Assembly (NCBI GenBank): GCA_902796445.1
Contig: CADBPJ010000034.1
Location: forward strand, 1-38,680
DNA length: 38,680 nucleotides
Direction: 5' to 3'
Source: an uncultured Ruminococcus sp.
Lineage (GTDB): Bacteria > Bacillota > Clostridia > UBA1381
Shown: one piece after another, positions 9,057 to 16,969 of the stretch
Position numbering within the stretch: position 1 is the first letter of the stretch
Layout of the letters: every line of letters begins with the position of its first letter
Position numbers and translations under genes: made by a program
Notes under the pieces: generated by a model
What the model saw: the letters and a program-made list of their open reading frames with translations, nothing else
The model's database searches: none
What the model was told of the DNA's origin: nothing

Positions 9057-9484
9057 TTATATACCCTCTCCATAATTATGGCGTCCTCGCCGTCATAATA
9101 GCCTTTCCGTACACTAATCTCTGAAAAACCGTCTTTTTCGTACAATTTTCGTGCCTTTTCGTTACTTTTCCGCACCTCAAGCATCATTCTCTCACAGCCT
9201 TGTGACTTTGCACACGCGCCTATTTCGTCCATAAGCTGTTTTCCTATGCCTCTGCCCTGATATGTTGGCAACACACCAATCCGCATAAGCTCTGCTGTTT
9301 CGTATATGCACCATATTCCTGCATAACCGACAATTTTGCCGTCCATTTCGCATACAAAATAGTATGCATAGTCCTTTTTTATTTCGTCGCAAAACATCTG
9401 CTCGCTCCATGGCCTGTTAAAAGCCTTGCTGTCTAACATCGAAACGGACGAAATGTCATCATTTGTCATTTTGCGTATCATCAT
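9053..9484 (-). CDS. rimI: Ribosomal-protein-alanine N-acetyltransferase (GNAT)
   Basis: A 143-residue GNAT acetyltransferase of the RimI type, expected to acetylate the N-terminal alanine of ribosomal protein S18. Motif A (acetyl-CoA binding) is clear as [15 protein letters not shown], followed by [19 protein letters not shown]. Two adjacent ATG codons (9484 and 9481) follow GAGG at 6 and 9 nt, and either could be used. The 5' end overlaps ywlE by 26 nt and the 3' end overlaps tsaD by 4 nt. The rimI-tsaD pair is a classic arrangement, but here tsaB is missing in front of rimI and a phosphatase gene takes its place. Confidence 0.93.
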   Translation of the reverse strand: MMIRKMTNDDISSVSMLDSKAFNRPWSEQMFCDEIKKDYAYYFVCEMDGKIVGYAGIWCIYETAELMRIGVLPTYQGRGIGKQLMDEIGACAKSQGCERMMLEVRKSNEKARKLYEKDGFSEISVRKGYYDGEDAIIMERVYK

Positions 9485-9920
9485 ATAATTCCTCTGCTAT
9501 GTCTGTCAATAAATCGTACAGCTCATCTGCAACCTCTTCATATTCTTCAAGGTCACCGCCGTATGGATCGGGTATTTCACCCTCGGACTTTGCGTACTCG
9601 GTAATGGTAAACACCTTGCCCTTTGCCATATTCTCTATAAGCATTTTATGTGCATCTGTCATTACAAGTACAATATCCGCCATTTCTATAAGCTCTGATG
9701 TGAGCGGTTTTGTGCGGTGGAGTGACAAATCTATTCCACGTTTTTTCATTGCGGCAATAGCATTGTCTGCCGCCAAATCACCTATGGGTGCAAATACCCC
9801 TGCACTGTCTACCAATATATTTATATCATTCTTCTCGGCAATGTCTGCCATCATTGCCGCCGCCATTGCACTTCGGCAAGTGTTGCCTGTGCAGACGAAA
9901 AGTATTTTCTTCGGTTCCAT
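9459..9920 (-). CDS. ywlE: Low-molecular-weight phosphatase, probably protein-arginine phosphatase (YwlE-like)
   Basis: A 153-residue LMW-PTP-fold phosphatase. The P-loop VCTGNTCRS carries the CX5R signature, and DPYGGD supplies the general-acid aspartate. The Thr in position CxGNT matches B. subtilis YwlE, where that residue is reported to favour phospho-arginine over phospho-tyrosine. Dephosphorylation of McsB-marked proteins is therefore the likely role. It lies next to the tsaC/Sua5 homologue, as ywlC and ywlE lie close together in B. subtilis. GGAGGG precedes the ATG. McsB itself is not in the window. Confidence 0.88.
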   Translation of the reverse strand: MEPKKILFVCTGNTCRSAMAAAMMADIAEKNDINILVDSAGVFAPIGDLAADNAIAAMKKRGIDLSLHRTKPLTSELIEMADIVLVMTDAHKMLIENMAKGKVFTITEYAKSEGEIPDPYGGDLEEYEEVADELYDLLTDIAEELYDDTQNDK

Positions 9921-9951
9921 ATATTTCCCTCCATTTCACTGCCGTAGGATA

Positions 9952-10980
9952 TCACAAATCTAATGTTTTTATAACTTTATGCCCTGCAGATTTATAAATT
10001 CTGTTTTTTACTGCCATACTGTATTCGTCATCACAGCACAGCTCTGCAAATACAACATCAACTCCAAGCCTGTCAAACTCACGCAAATTCGCAAATAACC
10101 CTTTTGCATATTCCTTATTTGTCATACCGCCATAGATTATAAGTGCATCGTTATATGTATTACGAGACATTGTAAGAACACCGCAATGCTTGTCCGAGTT
10201 TTGCTCTAAAAGCTCGTTTATCTTCTTGCGTACTGCACGAACATTGCCCTCTACTACGTATACATCTGCTTCAGGCGAATAGTGGGTATATTTCATACCG
10301 GGGCACAATGGCTTTTCGCCTTCGGGAAGTGAGTTTAAGATATGCTCGTCTATCACCGTTTCGGGTACTATTTCGCAAATTTCATCATATGTTATACCGC
10401 CCGGGCGGAGCAATACAGGCACATCGCCCGTTGCATCAACTATTGTCGATTCCACACCTACCATGCAGTTTTCACCATCAATTATGGCGTCAATACGTCC
10501 TGATAAATCGTCTATTACATGGCTTGCACGTGTAGGGCTTGGCTTACCTGAAATATTAGCACTCGGTGCCGCTATGGGTACACCTGCGGCACGAATAAGC
10601 CTTTGTGCCGTTTCATTTTCGGGAAAGCGTATTGCTACAGTGTCCATTTCCGCCGTTACAGTATCAGGTACAAGCTCGCTTTTACGTAATATTACTGTAA
10701 ACGGACCAGGCATAAATGCATCTATTAAAGCTTTTGCATTATCGTTTATTTCGGATACAAGCGGTTTTATATCCTCTAAATCCGCTATATGCACGATTAA
10801 CGGATTATCGGACGGTCTGCCCTTTGCTTTATATATCTTTTTTACAGAGTCAGGCATAAGTGCATTTCCGCCCAAACCATACACTGTTTCTGTCGGGAAT
10901 GCAACAAGACCGCCGTCTTTTAAAATTCTGCCTGCCTCTGCTATCGAATTGTCATCAGTTTTAAATATCTTTGTCTGCAT
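9952..10980 (-). CDS. tsaC: L-threonylcarbamoyladenylate synthase (Sua5 type)
   Basis: Makes threonylcarbamoyl-AMP from threonine, bicarbonate and ATP for t6A modification. The 342-residue, two-domain Sua5 form shows an N-terminal YrdC domain (GGLVAFPTETVYGLGGNA, KAKGRPSDNPLIVHI, PSANISGKPSPT, GVESTIVD, LLRPGGI). A linker and a C-terminal Sua5 domain follow (from about residue 215: PLCPGMKYTHYSPEADVYVVEG). It shares an operon with tsaD. Its 5' end overlaps the pncB 3' end by 20 nt, and only a weak AAGAAG site precedes the ATG, consistent with translational coupling to pncB. Confidence 0.96.
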   Translation of the reverse strand: MQTKIFKTDDNSIAEAGRILKDGGLVAFPTETVYGLGGNALMPDSVKKIYKAKGRPSDNPLIVHIADLEDIKPLVSEINDNAKALIDAFMPGPFTVILRKSELVPDTVTAEMDTVAIRFPENETAQRLIRAAGVPIAAPSANISGKPSPTRASHVIDDLSGRIDAIIDGENCMVGVESTIVDATGDVPVLLRPGGITYDEICEIVPETVIDEHILNSLPEGEKPLCPGMKYTHYSPEADVYVVEGNVRAVRKKINELLEQNSDKHCGVLTMSRNTYNDALIIYGGMTNKEYAKGLFANLREFDRLGVDVVFAELCCDDEYSMAVKNRIYKSAGHKVIKTLDL

Positions 10981-12412
10981 ATGTCACACTTCTTAATAAA
11001 TCATTTTTTATCTGCCATAAATCTTGAGACAAATCCACATAGTATTTATGAGGATTTTCAAATCTTTTAAGCTCGTCCCATAACGTATCAAGCTGTGCCT
11101 TGCAATACGTTTTCAATTCGCCTGCTGACGGAGATTTATAAACACATTTACCATTTTCAAAAATCCTCTCAAGCAACGGACGCGCATAGAAATTATCTAC
11201 CTGTTTGCGTTTCCATGTATATACAGGGTCAAATAATTCGTATGGTTTATCAGCATCTATTTCCTCGTCATGCAATGTTATGACATCGGCAATCGCCTTG
11301 TTTGTATCACGGTCAAATAATCTGTATACCTGTTTAAAGCAAGGCGTAGTTATTTTTGATACGTTCTCGCTGATTTTTATTTTCGGTTCAATTGTTCCGT
11401 CCTCTTTCTCGATTGCTACAAGCTTATACACACCGCCCATAACAGGATTGGATTTTGAGGTTATAAGCCTCTCACCTACACCGAACAAATCAATTTTCGC
11501 TCCCTGAACAAGCATATCGCGAATAATATATTCATCAAGCGAATTGGAGGCTACAATTTTACAATCGGGATAGCCTGCCTCATCTAATGCACGCCGACAT
11601 TTCTTTGACAGATACGTTATATCTCCCGAGTCAATCCTGACACCCTTTGGACGCTTGCCCATAGGCTTTAATACCTCGTCAAAAGTCTTTATTGCATTCG
11701 GCAAGCCTGATTTTAATACGTTATACGTATCAATTAAAAGTGTGGTATCATCAGGATAGTTTCTTGCATATGCACAGAATGCTTCGTATTCAGTGTCAAA
11801 CATCTGTACCCAGCTATGTGCCATTGTACCTAATGCAGGCACGGAAAATTCACGATCTGTCAATACATTTGATGTGCCTCCCACACCGCCTATAAATGCC
11901 GCACGTGCACCGAATACTGCGGCATATGCACCTTGGGCACGTCTTGCACCAAACTCCATTACGGCACGTCCGTCTGCGGCACGTACAATTCTGTTCGCCT
12001 TTGTGGCAATAAGTGTCTGGAAATTGACTGTCAATAAAATCATTGTTTCTATAAATTGTGCCTGAATTGCAGGACCTCTGACAGTCAGTATCGGCTCACC
12101 CGGAAAAATTGGTGTACCCTCGGGGATTGCCCATACGTCACAGCTGAATTTAAAAGTCAGAAGATAGTCCAGAAAGTCTTCCGAGAACATATTTTTCTTT
12201 TGAAGAAAATCTATATCCTCTTTTGTAAATTCCAAATTTTTAAGGTAATCAATTACCTCTTCAACACCTGCCATTATGGCAAACCCGCCCCCATCGGGGA
12301 CAGTGCGGAAGAACATATCAAAATACACAACCGTATCTTTATAACCCTCGTTAAAAAATCCGTTTGCCATTGTTATTTCGTAAAAATCCGTAAGCATTGT
12401 ATAGTTATCCAT
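10961..12412 (-). CDS. pncB: Nicotinate phosphoribosyltransferase
   Basis: NAD salvage: joins nicotinate and PRPP to nicotinate mononucleotide, with ATP hydrolysis. The 483-residue Firmicutes-type enzyme has FYEITMANGFF near the start, FRTVPDGGGFAIMAGVEE, EFGARRAQG and TSNVL. It also carries GTMAHSWVQMFDTEYEAF with the phosphorylatable histidine, RIDSGDITYLSKK and GVGERLITS. An ideal AGGAGG precedes the ATG. It is the first gene of the long minus-strand operon running to rluD. The 117-nt hairpin lies about 40 nt upstream of its start codon, and I found no clear sigma-A promoter in that short gap. Confidence 0.95.
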   Translation of the reverse strand: MDNYTMLTDFYEITMANGFFNEGYKDTVVYFDMFFRTVPDGGGFAIMAGVEEVIDYLKNLEFTKEDIDFLQKKNMFSEDFLDYLLTFKFSCDVWAIPEGTPIFPGEPILTVRGPAIQAQFIETMILLTVNFQTLIATKANRIVRAADGRAVMEFGARRAQGAYAAVFGARAAFIGGVGGTSNVLTDREFSVPALGTMAHSWVQMFDTEYEAFCAYARNYPDDTTLLIDTYNVLKSGLPNAIKTFDEVLKPMGKRPKGVRIDSGDITYLSKKCRRALDEAGYPDCKIVASNSLDEYIIRDMLVQGAKIDLFGVGERLITSKSNPVMGGVYKLVAIEKEDGTIEPKIKISENVSKITTPCFKQVYRLFDRDTNKAIADVITLHDEEIDADKPYELFDPVYTWKRKQVDNFYARPLLERIFENGKCVYKSPSAGELKTYCKAQLDTLWDELKRFENPHKYYVDLSQDLWQIKNDLLRSVTYADKDI

Positions 12413-12453
12413 AATTTCCTCCTGTTATATCTTGTTTTTGCCATTCTGACATA

Positions 12454-12570
12454 CCTGCCTGAGAGTGCGAGAAGCAAAGTAGATTGTCGTTATTTCAACC
12501 GAAGGTGTACTCTTGTACATCGAGGGTGAAATAGCGGCAAGATACAAAGCTTATCGCACTCTCAGGGCGG
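12454..12570. repeat. Long imperfect hairpin overlapping the end of the DUF6273 gene
   Basis: A single inverted repeat of about 117 nt with roughly 40 base pairs. The outer stem is CCTGAGAGTGCGA (12458-12470), paired with 12554-12566. The middle stem includes TATTTCA (12491-12497) with 12527-12533. The apex is TGTAC-TCTT-GTACA (12506-12519). The right arm contains the last codons and TAA of the 694-residue gene; the left arm ends about 40 nt before pncB. It lacks a following T run in either direction, so it is not a standard terminator. It could be a small MITE-like or REP-like element, an attenuator or processing site for pncB, or a recombination structure. Confidence 0.75.
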
Positions 12571-14635
12571 GTCGGATGCCTTTTTCGTTATTAACCCCTG
12601 TGTGGAGTATAAATCCGTCACTGTTCATAAACCGCATCATAGATGAATTTGATGTGTATGGACACATAACCCAATACGCATCGGAACGACTCATTTTAGA
12701 CATAATGGGCAATGTTGGGATAAACACTGTATCTGTCACGTTTTTATAGTATGCATCCTCACCGCCGTCATTAACCAAAGACGGTGTGAAGTTCCAATAA
12801 TGTGCATGGTTTCCGCCCTCTTTAGCGGCACGGTTATCGTATGTCAGAAATACCTTGTTTTGAGTATCCTCAATCCGTTCACGATCAGATGCTGAAAATT
12901 CCGTCAAAAATCCGTTATTGAGCCACTTTCGCAATTCACTCTCTTCCCAATTATTACTTTTTTCGTCAAACGGCATATAGGCTATACATTCCTTTGTAAC
13001 AAGGAGCTTTGTCCCGTCACTATATTCCTCCATAATCTCCCATTTTATGGGCTTGCCCCACAGTTTACCAAACTCAACGGTTTTATGCAAGGGTTCAATG
13101 TTTAGTACCGTCGTCACTATTGCCGTTATTGCAACTGCCTTTACTGTGGTTTTAAATCCACTGCTTACAATAGCAATAATCCCTAATGCAAAAAGTATAT
13201 CAATACAGTTTGTAAACAAGAACATATGCTTTGCTATGTCCGCCTCGCCATTGCATATAATGGGCAACAGCATATTTATCCACAAACCTAATATAAGGAT
13301 ATTCGATGCATATATCATATACTTTCGCTGTGCCGATTCGTTTTTATGGTTATGTGCATACAACACATTTAAAAATACCATATATGCAGTTATGCCGATA
13401 AACGCAATAAGCACAATCCAAGAGGTGTATAAAAATTTCAAAGATACCCTTAATTTTGACCATACACTCCATTTGCCCGTAAGCTTCATAGGTGTGTCGG
13501 TGGAGTTTCCCAAAACAGGCGGACGGATATATGATGAATTTTCAATAGCATGTATGGTTTCACGCAAAAGGCGTATCGGATGCTTTATATAAAATAAAGC
13601 AATATCGAATTTTGATACCTTGCTATAGAAATCCTCTCTGAACTCGTCTGTTTTTATATCAATGGGGTATTCGTCCTTGTCCATATATGCGTGCGTTCCT
13701 GCTAAAACTGCATATTTTTCGTCAACACCCAGCTCTCGTAAGTCGGATTTGGGATCGTCACTGTTCTGGGTTATACCCAAAAATACCGCCTGATACGTTG
13801 TATCATTATCCATCCATTCGGGGATTTCTACATATAGTGAAATAATATTTATCATGCATATTACTGCCGATAGGATTACTCCTACCCTGAATAGTTTGTC
13901 CTTACGCATTATAACCATCAATACGGCAAGGAATGCCGCAATTAATGAAAATGCTATATTTGCAAGCTTTGACCCCGCAAAGAAATACAATGCTACAAAG
14001 AACAGTATAACCTTTGGTACTGTCGGCCGTTTATATATAAGGATACCTATCGCAATCAGTAACATCAACGATGTATACTGTAATGGTTCACCATAGAATG
14101 AATTGAAATACAACAGATACCCCGCATCACAAAATATAAATAAAAATACAACAAAAACGGTTATCTGTATTTTTACGGGATAGTCAGAAAAGAATGTGAA
14201 CATTACCCATGCGGCAAACGATAGCATAAGCACATATATTATTGCCAGATATGCAATGTGATAATCAGACAGAGGTCTTCGCGTTATGGCATTGCCAATT
14301 ACGTTCATTACTTTTGACATCTTTATTATGAGGAAGTGAGGCGATTTATATATCTCCTCCTCTTTGTTCATTTTCCATGATGAGCCTATTGCTCCAAAGA
14401 ACGATTTATCATTGTCAAGAATCATCCTGTAATCTTCCTTAAAAAGGTAGTTACAATCTGTATCGTCTTTATACTCAATATTGTTCGTCAAAAGAACACG
14501 GCGAAAATCACCGTTATCGCTCAAGCCTACGTTATCGCCTGCGTATAGCACGCATACGCAGACTATAAATACAATAACCGCACCTATTATAGGAAAAATT
14601 CTTCTGCGTAACATATTCTTGTATACATTTCTCAA
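12551..14635 (-). CDS. Polytopic membrane protein with C-terminal DUF6273-like domain
   Basis: A 694-residue protein. It has an N-terminal membrane helix (about 13-31) followed by an outer loop with GLSDNGDF. Further helices spread to about residue 515. A soluble tail of about 168 residues (527-694) follows. The early acidic motif after TM1 and the long multi-pass body resemble GT-C glycosyltransferase-like proteins (for example the WsfD-type family), but I cannot prove this. The tail has the DUF6273 hallmarks SELRKWLNNGF, FSASDRERI, AYWVMCPY, NSDGFILHTG and the final GIRPALRVR. Start chosen: TTG at 14635 with AAAGAG 7 nt upstream; an ATG seven codons on (14614) lacks a site. The S1-gene terminator lies just upstream, so its promoter is unclear. 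Confidence 0.72.
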   Translation of the reverse strand: MRNVYKNMLRRRIFPIIGAVIVFIVCVCVLYAGDNVGLSDNGDFRRVLLTNNIEYKDDTDCNYLFKEDYRMILDNDKSFFGAIGSSWKMNKEEEIYKSPHFLIIKMSKVMNVIGNAITRRPLSDYHIAYLAIIYVLMLSFAAWVMFTFFSDYPVKIQITVFVVFLFIFCDAGYLLYFNSFYGEPLQYTSLMLLIAIGILIYKRPTVPKVILFFVALYFFAGSKLANIAFSLIAAFLAVLMVIMRKDKLFRVGVILSAVICMINIISLYVEIPEWMDNDTTYQAVFLGITQNSDDPKSDLRELGVDEKYAVLAGTHAYMDKDEYPIDIKTDEFREDFYSKVSKFDIALFYIKHPIRLLRETIHAIENSSYIRPPVLGNSTDTPMKLTGKWSVWSKLRVSLKFLYTSWIVLIAFIGITAYMVFLNVLYAHNHKNESAQRKYMIYASNILILGLWINMLLPIICNGEADIAKHMFLFTNCIDILFALGIIAIVSSGFKTTVKAVAITAIVTTVLNIEPLHKTVEFGKLWGKPIKWEIMEEYSDGTKLLVTKECIAYMPFDEKSNNWEESELRKWLNNGFLTEFSASDRERIEDTQNKVFLTYDNRAAKEGGNHAHYWNFTPSLVNDGGEDAYYKNVTDTVFIPTLPIMSKMSRSDAYWVMCPYTSNSSMMRFMNSDGFILHTGVNNEKGIRPALRVR

Positions 14636-14654
14636 ATAATCACTCTTTCTATTT

Positions 14655-14693
14655 AAAAAGCTGCGAATAAAATCATAGACCTTATGCGCAGCT
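14655..14693 (-). terminator. Rho-independent terminator after the yabP-divIC-S1 cluster
   Basis: AGCTGCG (14659-14665) pairs with CGCAGCT (14687-14693). An inner ATAA/TTAT pairing and a T-rich end on the minus strand (complement of 14655-14659) add to it. It lies just past the S1-domain gene stop at 14707. Confidence 0.7.
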
Positions 14694-14706
14694 GTTTTTC
14701 GGATAT

Positions 14707-15132
14707 TTAATGTCCTTTTCGTGAGTAGCCGCCCGACCGCTTCATTTCACGGCGTTTATTGTCACGGAGAATTTCCTCGCTTTGACTTTTAAACCGAGAC
14801 ATTCTGTCCTCAAAGGACATCTCCTCATCATTTTTTGCCGACCAGTCAAAGGAGTCGGGACGTGGTGAGGATTTCTGCTTTTGGGGCGTGTTTGTTTTCT
14901 TAGGCTGTGCCTGTTTGATTGATAAGCTTATTTTTCCGTTATCATCAATTTTTATAACCTTTACGGTTACCTTATCGTCTTTTTTTATAAATTCGTTTAT
15001 GTCCGTTATGTAGTCATAGGACAGCTCGGAAATATGTACAAGGCCCTTTTCGCCTTCCCCGAAATCCACAAACACTCCGAATTTCGTTATTCCCGATACT
15101 ATTCCCTCTGCTATAGTGCCAAGCTCTGCCAT
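14707..15132 (-). CDS. S1-domain RNA-binding protein (YabR-like)
   Basis: A 141-residue protein with one S1 domain at residues 1-72: GTIAEGIVSGITKFGVFVDF, GLVHISELS, and KVIKIDDNGKISLSIKQA. A charged, low-complexity tail rich in Lys, Ser and Arg follows (KKTNTPQKQKSSPRPDS to RREMKRSGGYSRKGH). It corresponds in place and architecture to YabR, immediately downstream of divIC in B. subtilis. A ribosome- or RNA-associated role is likely, but the target is unknown. GGAGG lies 11 nt before the ATG. It is the last gene of the cluster. Confidence 0.88.
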   Translation of the reverse strand: MAELGTIAEGIVSGITKFGVFVDFGEGEKGLVHISELSYDYITDINEFIKKDDKVTVKVIKIDDNGKISLSIKQAQPKKTNTPQKQKSSPRPDSFDWSAKNDEEMSFEDRMSRFKSQSEEILRDNKRREMKRSGGYSRKGH

Positions 15133-15150
15133 ATAATTTATTACCTCCGC

Positions 15151-15465
15151 TTAGTTTGTTTCAGAAATATCGTAAAAAATTGTGGCATTGCTTTTTACAA
15201 GACCGAGCTTCTCTTGTGCCATTTTTTCGATGAATTCATCAGTGTTTACCTTTGTTGTTAAATCATCAATCTCCGTCTGACGATTTTTTTCATCCTCCGT
15301 TTTTGCGTTATACTCGGCAATCTTTGCTTCATTTTCTTTTATTGTTGGTATTTGCATCAGGCCGCTCACTACAAACCACCCTGATAATACTACAACTATT
15401 GCTATTAATATACCCCGACTATGATGTCCGTAAAATTTTATCCATTTATTTTTCAGCTCTGTCAT
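15151..15465 (-). CDS. divIC: Cell-division protein DivIC/FtsB-like
   Basis: A 104-residue bitopic membrane protein of the septum initiator family. It has a short cytoplasmic N-terminus, one membrane helix (GILIAIVVVLSGWFVVSGL) and an outside coiled coil (PTIKENEAKIAEYNAKTEDE). A conserved end follows (DEFIEKMAQEKLGLVKSN). It acts with FtsL and DivIB at the division site. The frame extends 12 codons further upstream, but ATG 15465 has AAAGG 8 nt before it and fits the family. The start lies inside the yabQ 3' end (20-nt overlap), as in the yabQ-divIC pair of B. subtilis. Confidence 0.93.
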   Translation of the reverse strand: MTELKNKWIKFYGHHSRGILIAIVVVLSGWFVVSGLMQIPTIKENEAKIAEYNAKTEDEKNRQTEIDDLTTKVNTDEFIEKMAQEKLGLVKSNATIFYDISETN

Positions 15466-15871
15466 TATTCGTACCTTTCTTCTTTTTGACGTTTTTTCCA
15501 ACTATTAAAATTTTATACAAAAATTTGCACGGTGTCAAGAGTATTTTAAAAATAAATTGAATTATTTTTAAAAAAATACTAAAAATTGCCGTAAAAATAA
15601 AATTGAGACACTTTCCCAACGTAATATAACAAAAAAATGCACCAATCCCCACACCGATAAATTCAAAGAAACGTATCTGAAGGTTTGTGGTAAGCCATAA
15701 GAAATAACAGAAAACAGCCGACACAACAGCCCAGAACAGAATATCAAGAACAGCACTTACAAATCCCTTCACGCAAAAAACGTTACGAATTGATTCTGCT
15801 CCGCACCATACCGCCACCGCAAACATTCCGCACAAGACGGATGCTAAAAATGCATATGCCTCGCCTATCAT
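15446..15871 (-). CDS. yabQ: Spore cortex protein YabQ
   Basis: A 141-residue integral membrane protein with about four helices (YAFLASVLCGMFAVAVWCG, ILFWAVVSAVFCYFLW, GVGIGAFFCYITLG and a further one) and a basic C-terminus (GKNVKKKKG). In B. subtilis YabQ is made in the mother cell and needed for spore cortex formation. Its ATG overlaps the yabP stop (ATGA) and its end overlaps divIC. Assignment rests on topology plus the diagnostic neighbourhood yabP-yabQ-divIC. It supports a spore-forming host. Confidence 0.88.
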   Translation of the reverse strand: MIGEAYAFLASVLCGMFAVAVWCGAESIRNVFCVKGFVSAVLDILFWAVVSAVFCYFLWLTTNLQIRFFEFIGVGIGAFFCYITLGKCLNFIFTAIFSIFLKIIQFIFKILLTPCKFLYKILIVGKNVKKKKGTNNDRAEK

Positions 15872-16143
15872 TTGAACAATCCTTCAAAGAGGCCTGCCGA
15901 ATCCTTCCCCTTACTGTATTTTAATATAGTTATACAGCCCGTAACATTAAGCTCGCCTGTGTCAGTGTTAAGTCTTCCGATATTAAGTGAATTTCCTCGC
16001 AACAGCAGGTTTCCGCATGAGGTTTTAAGCGATATTTCCGTATCCGTAAAGCTTATAACCTCAATAACCCCTGTAAGTGCCATCTCATTCCTGTTTATCA
16101 GCGTTATTTTATGCTCATTTTTTGGTTTTGTAGTTTTGTCCAT
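15868..16143 (-). CDS. yabP: Sporulation protein YabP
   Basis: A 91-residue protein of the YabP/YqfC family. It is beta-rich, with the family pattern HKITLINRNEMALTGVIEV, SFTDTEISLKTSCGNLLLRG, LNIGRLNTDTGELNVTG and ITILKYSK. In B. subtilis it is a mother-cell protein tied to YabQ and sporulation. The frame stays open 15 codons upstream, but ATG 16143 follows GGAGGTGTACT, an excellent site. It overlaps yabQ by 4 nt. Confidence 0.93.
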   Translation of the reverse strand: MDKTTKPKNEHKITLINRNEMALTGVIEVISFTDTEISLKTSCGNLLLRGNSLNIGRLNTDTGELNVTGCITILKYSKGKDSAGLFEGLFK

Positions 16144-16205
16144 AGTACACCTCCGCAAAATATCTGTTTTATATAGTTTATTTTGCATAAGTGGTGTTTA
16201 GAACA

Positions 16206-16445
16206 TCAAAGAGGCTTGTATAATGACGATGCATCGTCTTTTAAAACATGTTCACAAATTGCCGTCACTTCAAATTTATTTACGCGCTCGCCTAATGTGA
16301 TTTCAATAATATCGCCAACCTTTACATCATACGATGCCTTTACAGGTCTTCCGTTTACGGATATTCTTCCGCTGTCACAGGCTTCGTTTGCAATACTTCT
16401 GCGTTTTATAAGCCTTGAAACCTTTAAATATTTATCTATACGCAT
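16206..16445 (-). CDS. rqcP: S4-domain RNA-binding protein RqcP (YabO)
   Basis: A 79-residue single S4 domain protein: MRIDKYLKVSRLIKRRSIAN, ISVNGRPVKASYDVKVGD and ITLGERVNKFEV. In B. subtilis RqcP/YabO binds the obstructed 50S subunit. There it assists RqcH in adding poly-alanine tails during ribosome quality control. The position upstream of yabP is conserved with B. subtilis. AAAGGA lies 11 nt before the ATG. RqcH is not in the window. Confidence 0.93.
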   Translation of the reverse strand: MRIDKYLKVSRLIKRRSIANEACDSGRISVNGRPVKASYDVKVGDIIEITLGERVNKFEVTAICEHVLKDDASSLYKPL

Positions 16446-16503
16446 AATCGTTCAGATCCTTTCGCAAAAATTTTTACAAATCCTAAGTTTGAAAATACGC
16501 AAT

Positions 16504-16534
16504 AAGGACGAGCAGTATATAACCGTTCGTCCTT
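16504..16534 (-). terminator. Hairpin after hup, possible terminator or attenuator
   Basis: AAGGACGA (16504-16511) pairs perfectly with TCGTCCTT (16527-16534) with a 15-nt loop. It lies about 30 nt downstream of the hup stop and 60 nt before rqcP. The T run behind it is poor, so it may only reduce read-through from abundant hup message into rqcP. Confidence 0.5.
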
Positions 16535-16562
16535 GAGATATTACGTTTTTTCAAAAATGCAA

Positions 16563-16838
16563 TTAGCCGTTAACGATATCCTTCAATGCTTTGCCTGCCT
16601 TGAATGCCGGAACCTTTGATGCTGCAATCTTGATGATTTCGCCTGTTCTTGGGTTCTTACCTTCTCTTGCTGCTCTTTCTCTAACTTCAAATGTACCAAA
16701 GCCTACAAGCTGAATCTTATCGCCATCTGCAAGTGCCTTTGAAATTGCATTTACTGTTGCTGCAAGTGCGCGCTCAGCATCCTTCTTTGAAAGCTCTGCC
16801 TCCTGTGCTATAGCTGCAACTAATTCTTGCTTTTTCAT
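16563..16838 (-). CDS. hup: HU-type DNA-binding protein
   Basis: A 91-residue nucleoid protein of the HU/IHF family: [20 protein letters not shown], the dimer core [19 protein letters not shown], and [20 protein letters not shown] with the beta-arm [12 protein letters not shown]. The ATG at 16838 is 8 nt from AGGAGG; the in-frame ATG two codons earlier is too close to that site. It has its own consensus-like promoter (16895-16923) and a hairpin behind it, fitting high, semi-independent expression inside the mazG-yabP cluster. Confidence 0.97.
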   Translation of the reverse strand: MKKQELVAAIAQEAELSKKDAERALAATVNAISKALADGDKIQLVGFGTFEVRERAAREGKNPRTGEIIKIAASKVPAFKAGKALKDIVNG

Positions 16839-16894
16839 AATCATTTCCTCCTGATTTATTTTTATGGGAACCGTAAAATTCCCAATTCACATTT

Positions 16895-16923
16895 ATTTTA
16901 GTACAAAAATCGTTCTTTGTCAA
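16895..16923 (-). promoter_or_regulatory. Strong promoter of hup
   Basis: Minus-strand TTGACA (16923-16918), a 17-nt spacer and TAAAAT (16900-16895). The perfect -35 box and optimal spacing suggest strong sigma-A transcription of hup. Confidence 0.8.
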
Positions 16924-16969
16924 TACTTTGTAGTAATATTTTTTCATTTTCGCCAAAAAAATGGTCTTT

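Noticed and set aside
10463-10996. A 177-codon plus-strand frame opposite tsaC, and similar long frames opposite ywlE (9463-9963) and the membrane-protein gene (13047-13592)
   Set aside because: All are antisense shadows of well-supported genes and show no family motifs or start signals.
12413-12550. NAD- or nicotinate-sensing riboswitch before pncB
   Set aside because: The only structure is a simple long hairpin. I see no conserved riboswitch core, and the arm pairing extends into the upstream coding sequence.
12551-14635. A complete diversity-generating retroelement
   Set aside because: Only the variable-domain-like tail and a nearby hairpin are present; there is no reverse transcriptase, accessory gene or template repeat in the window.
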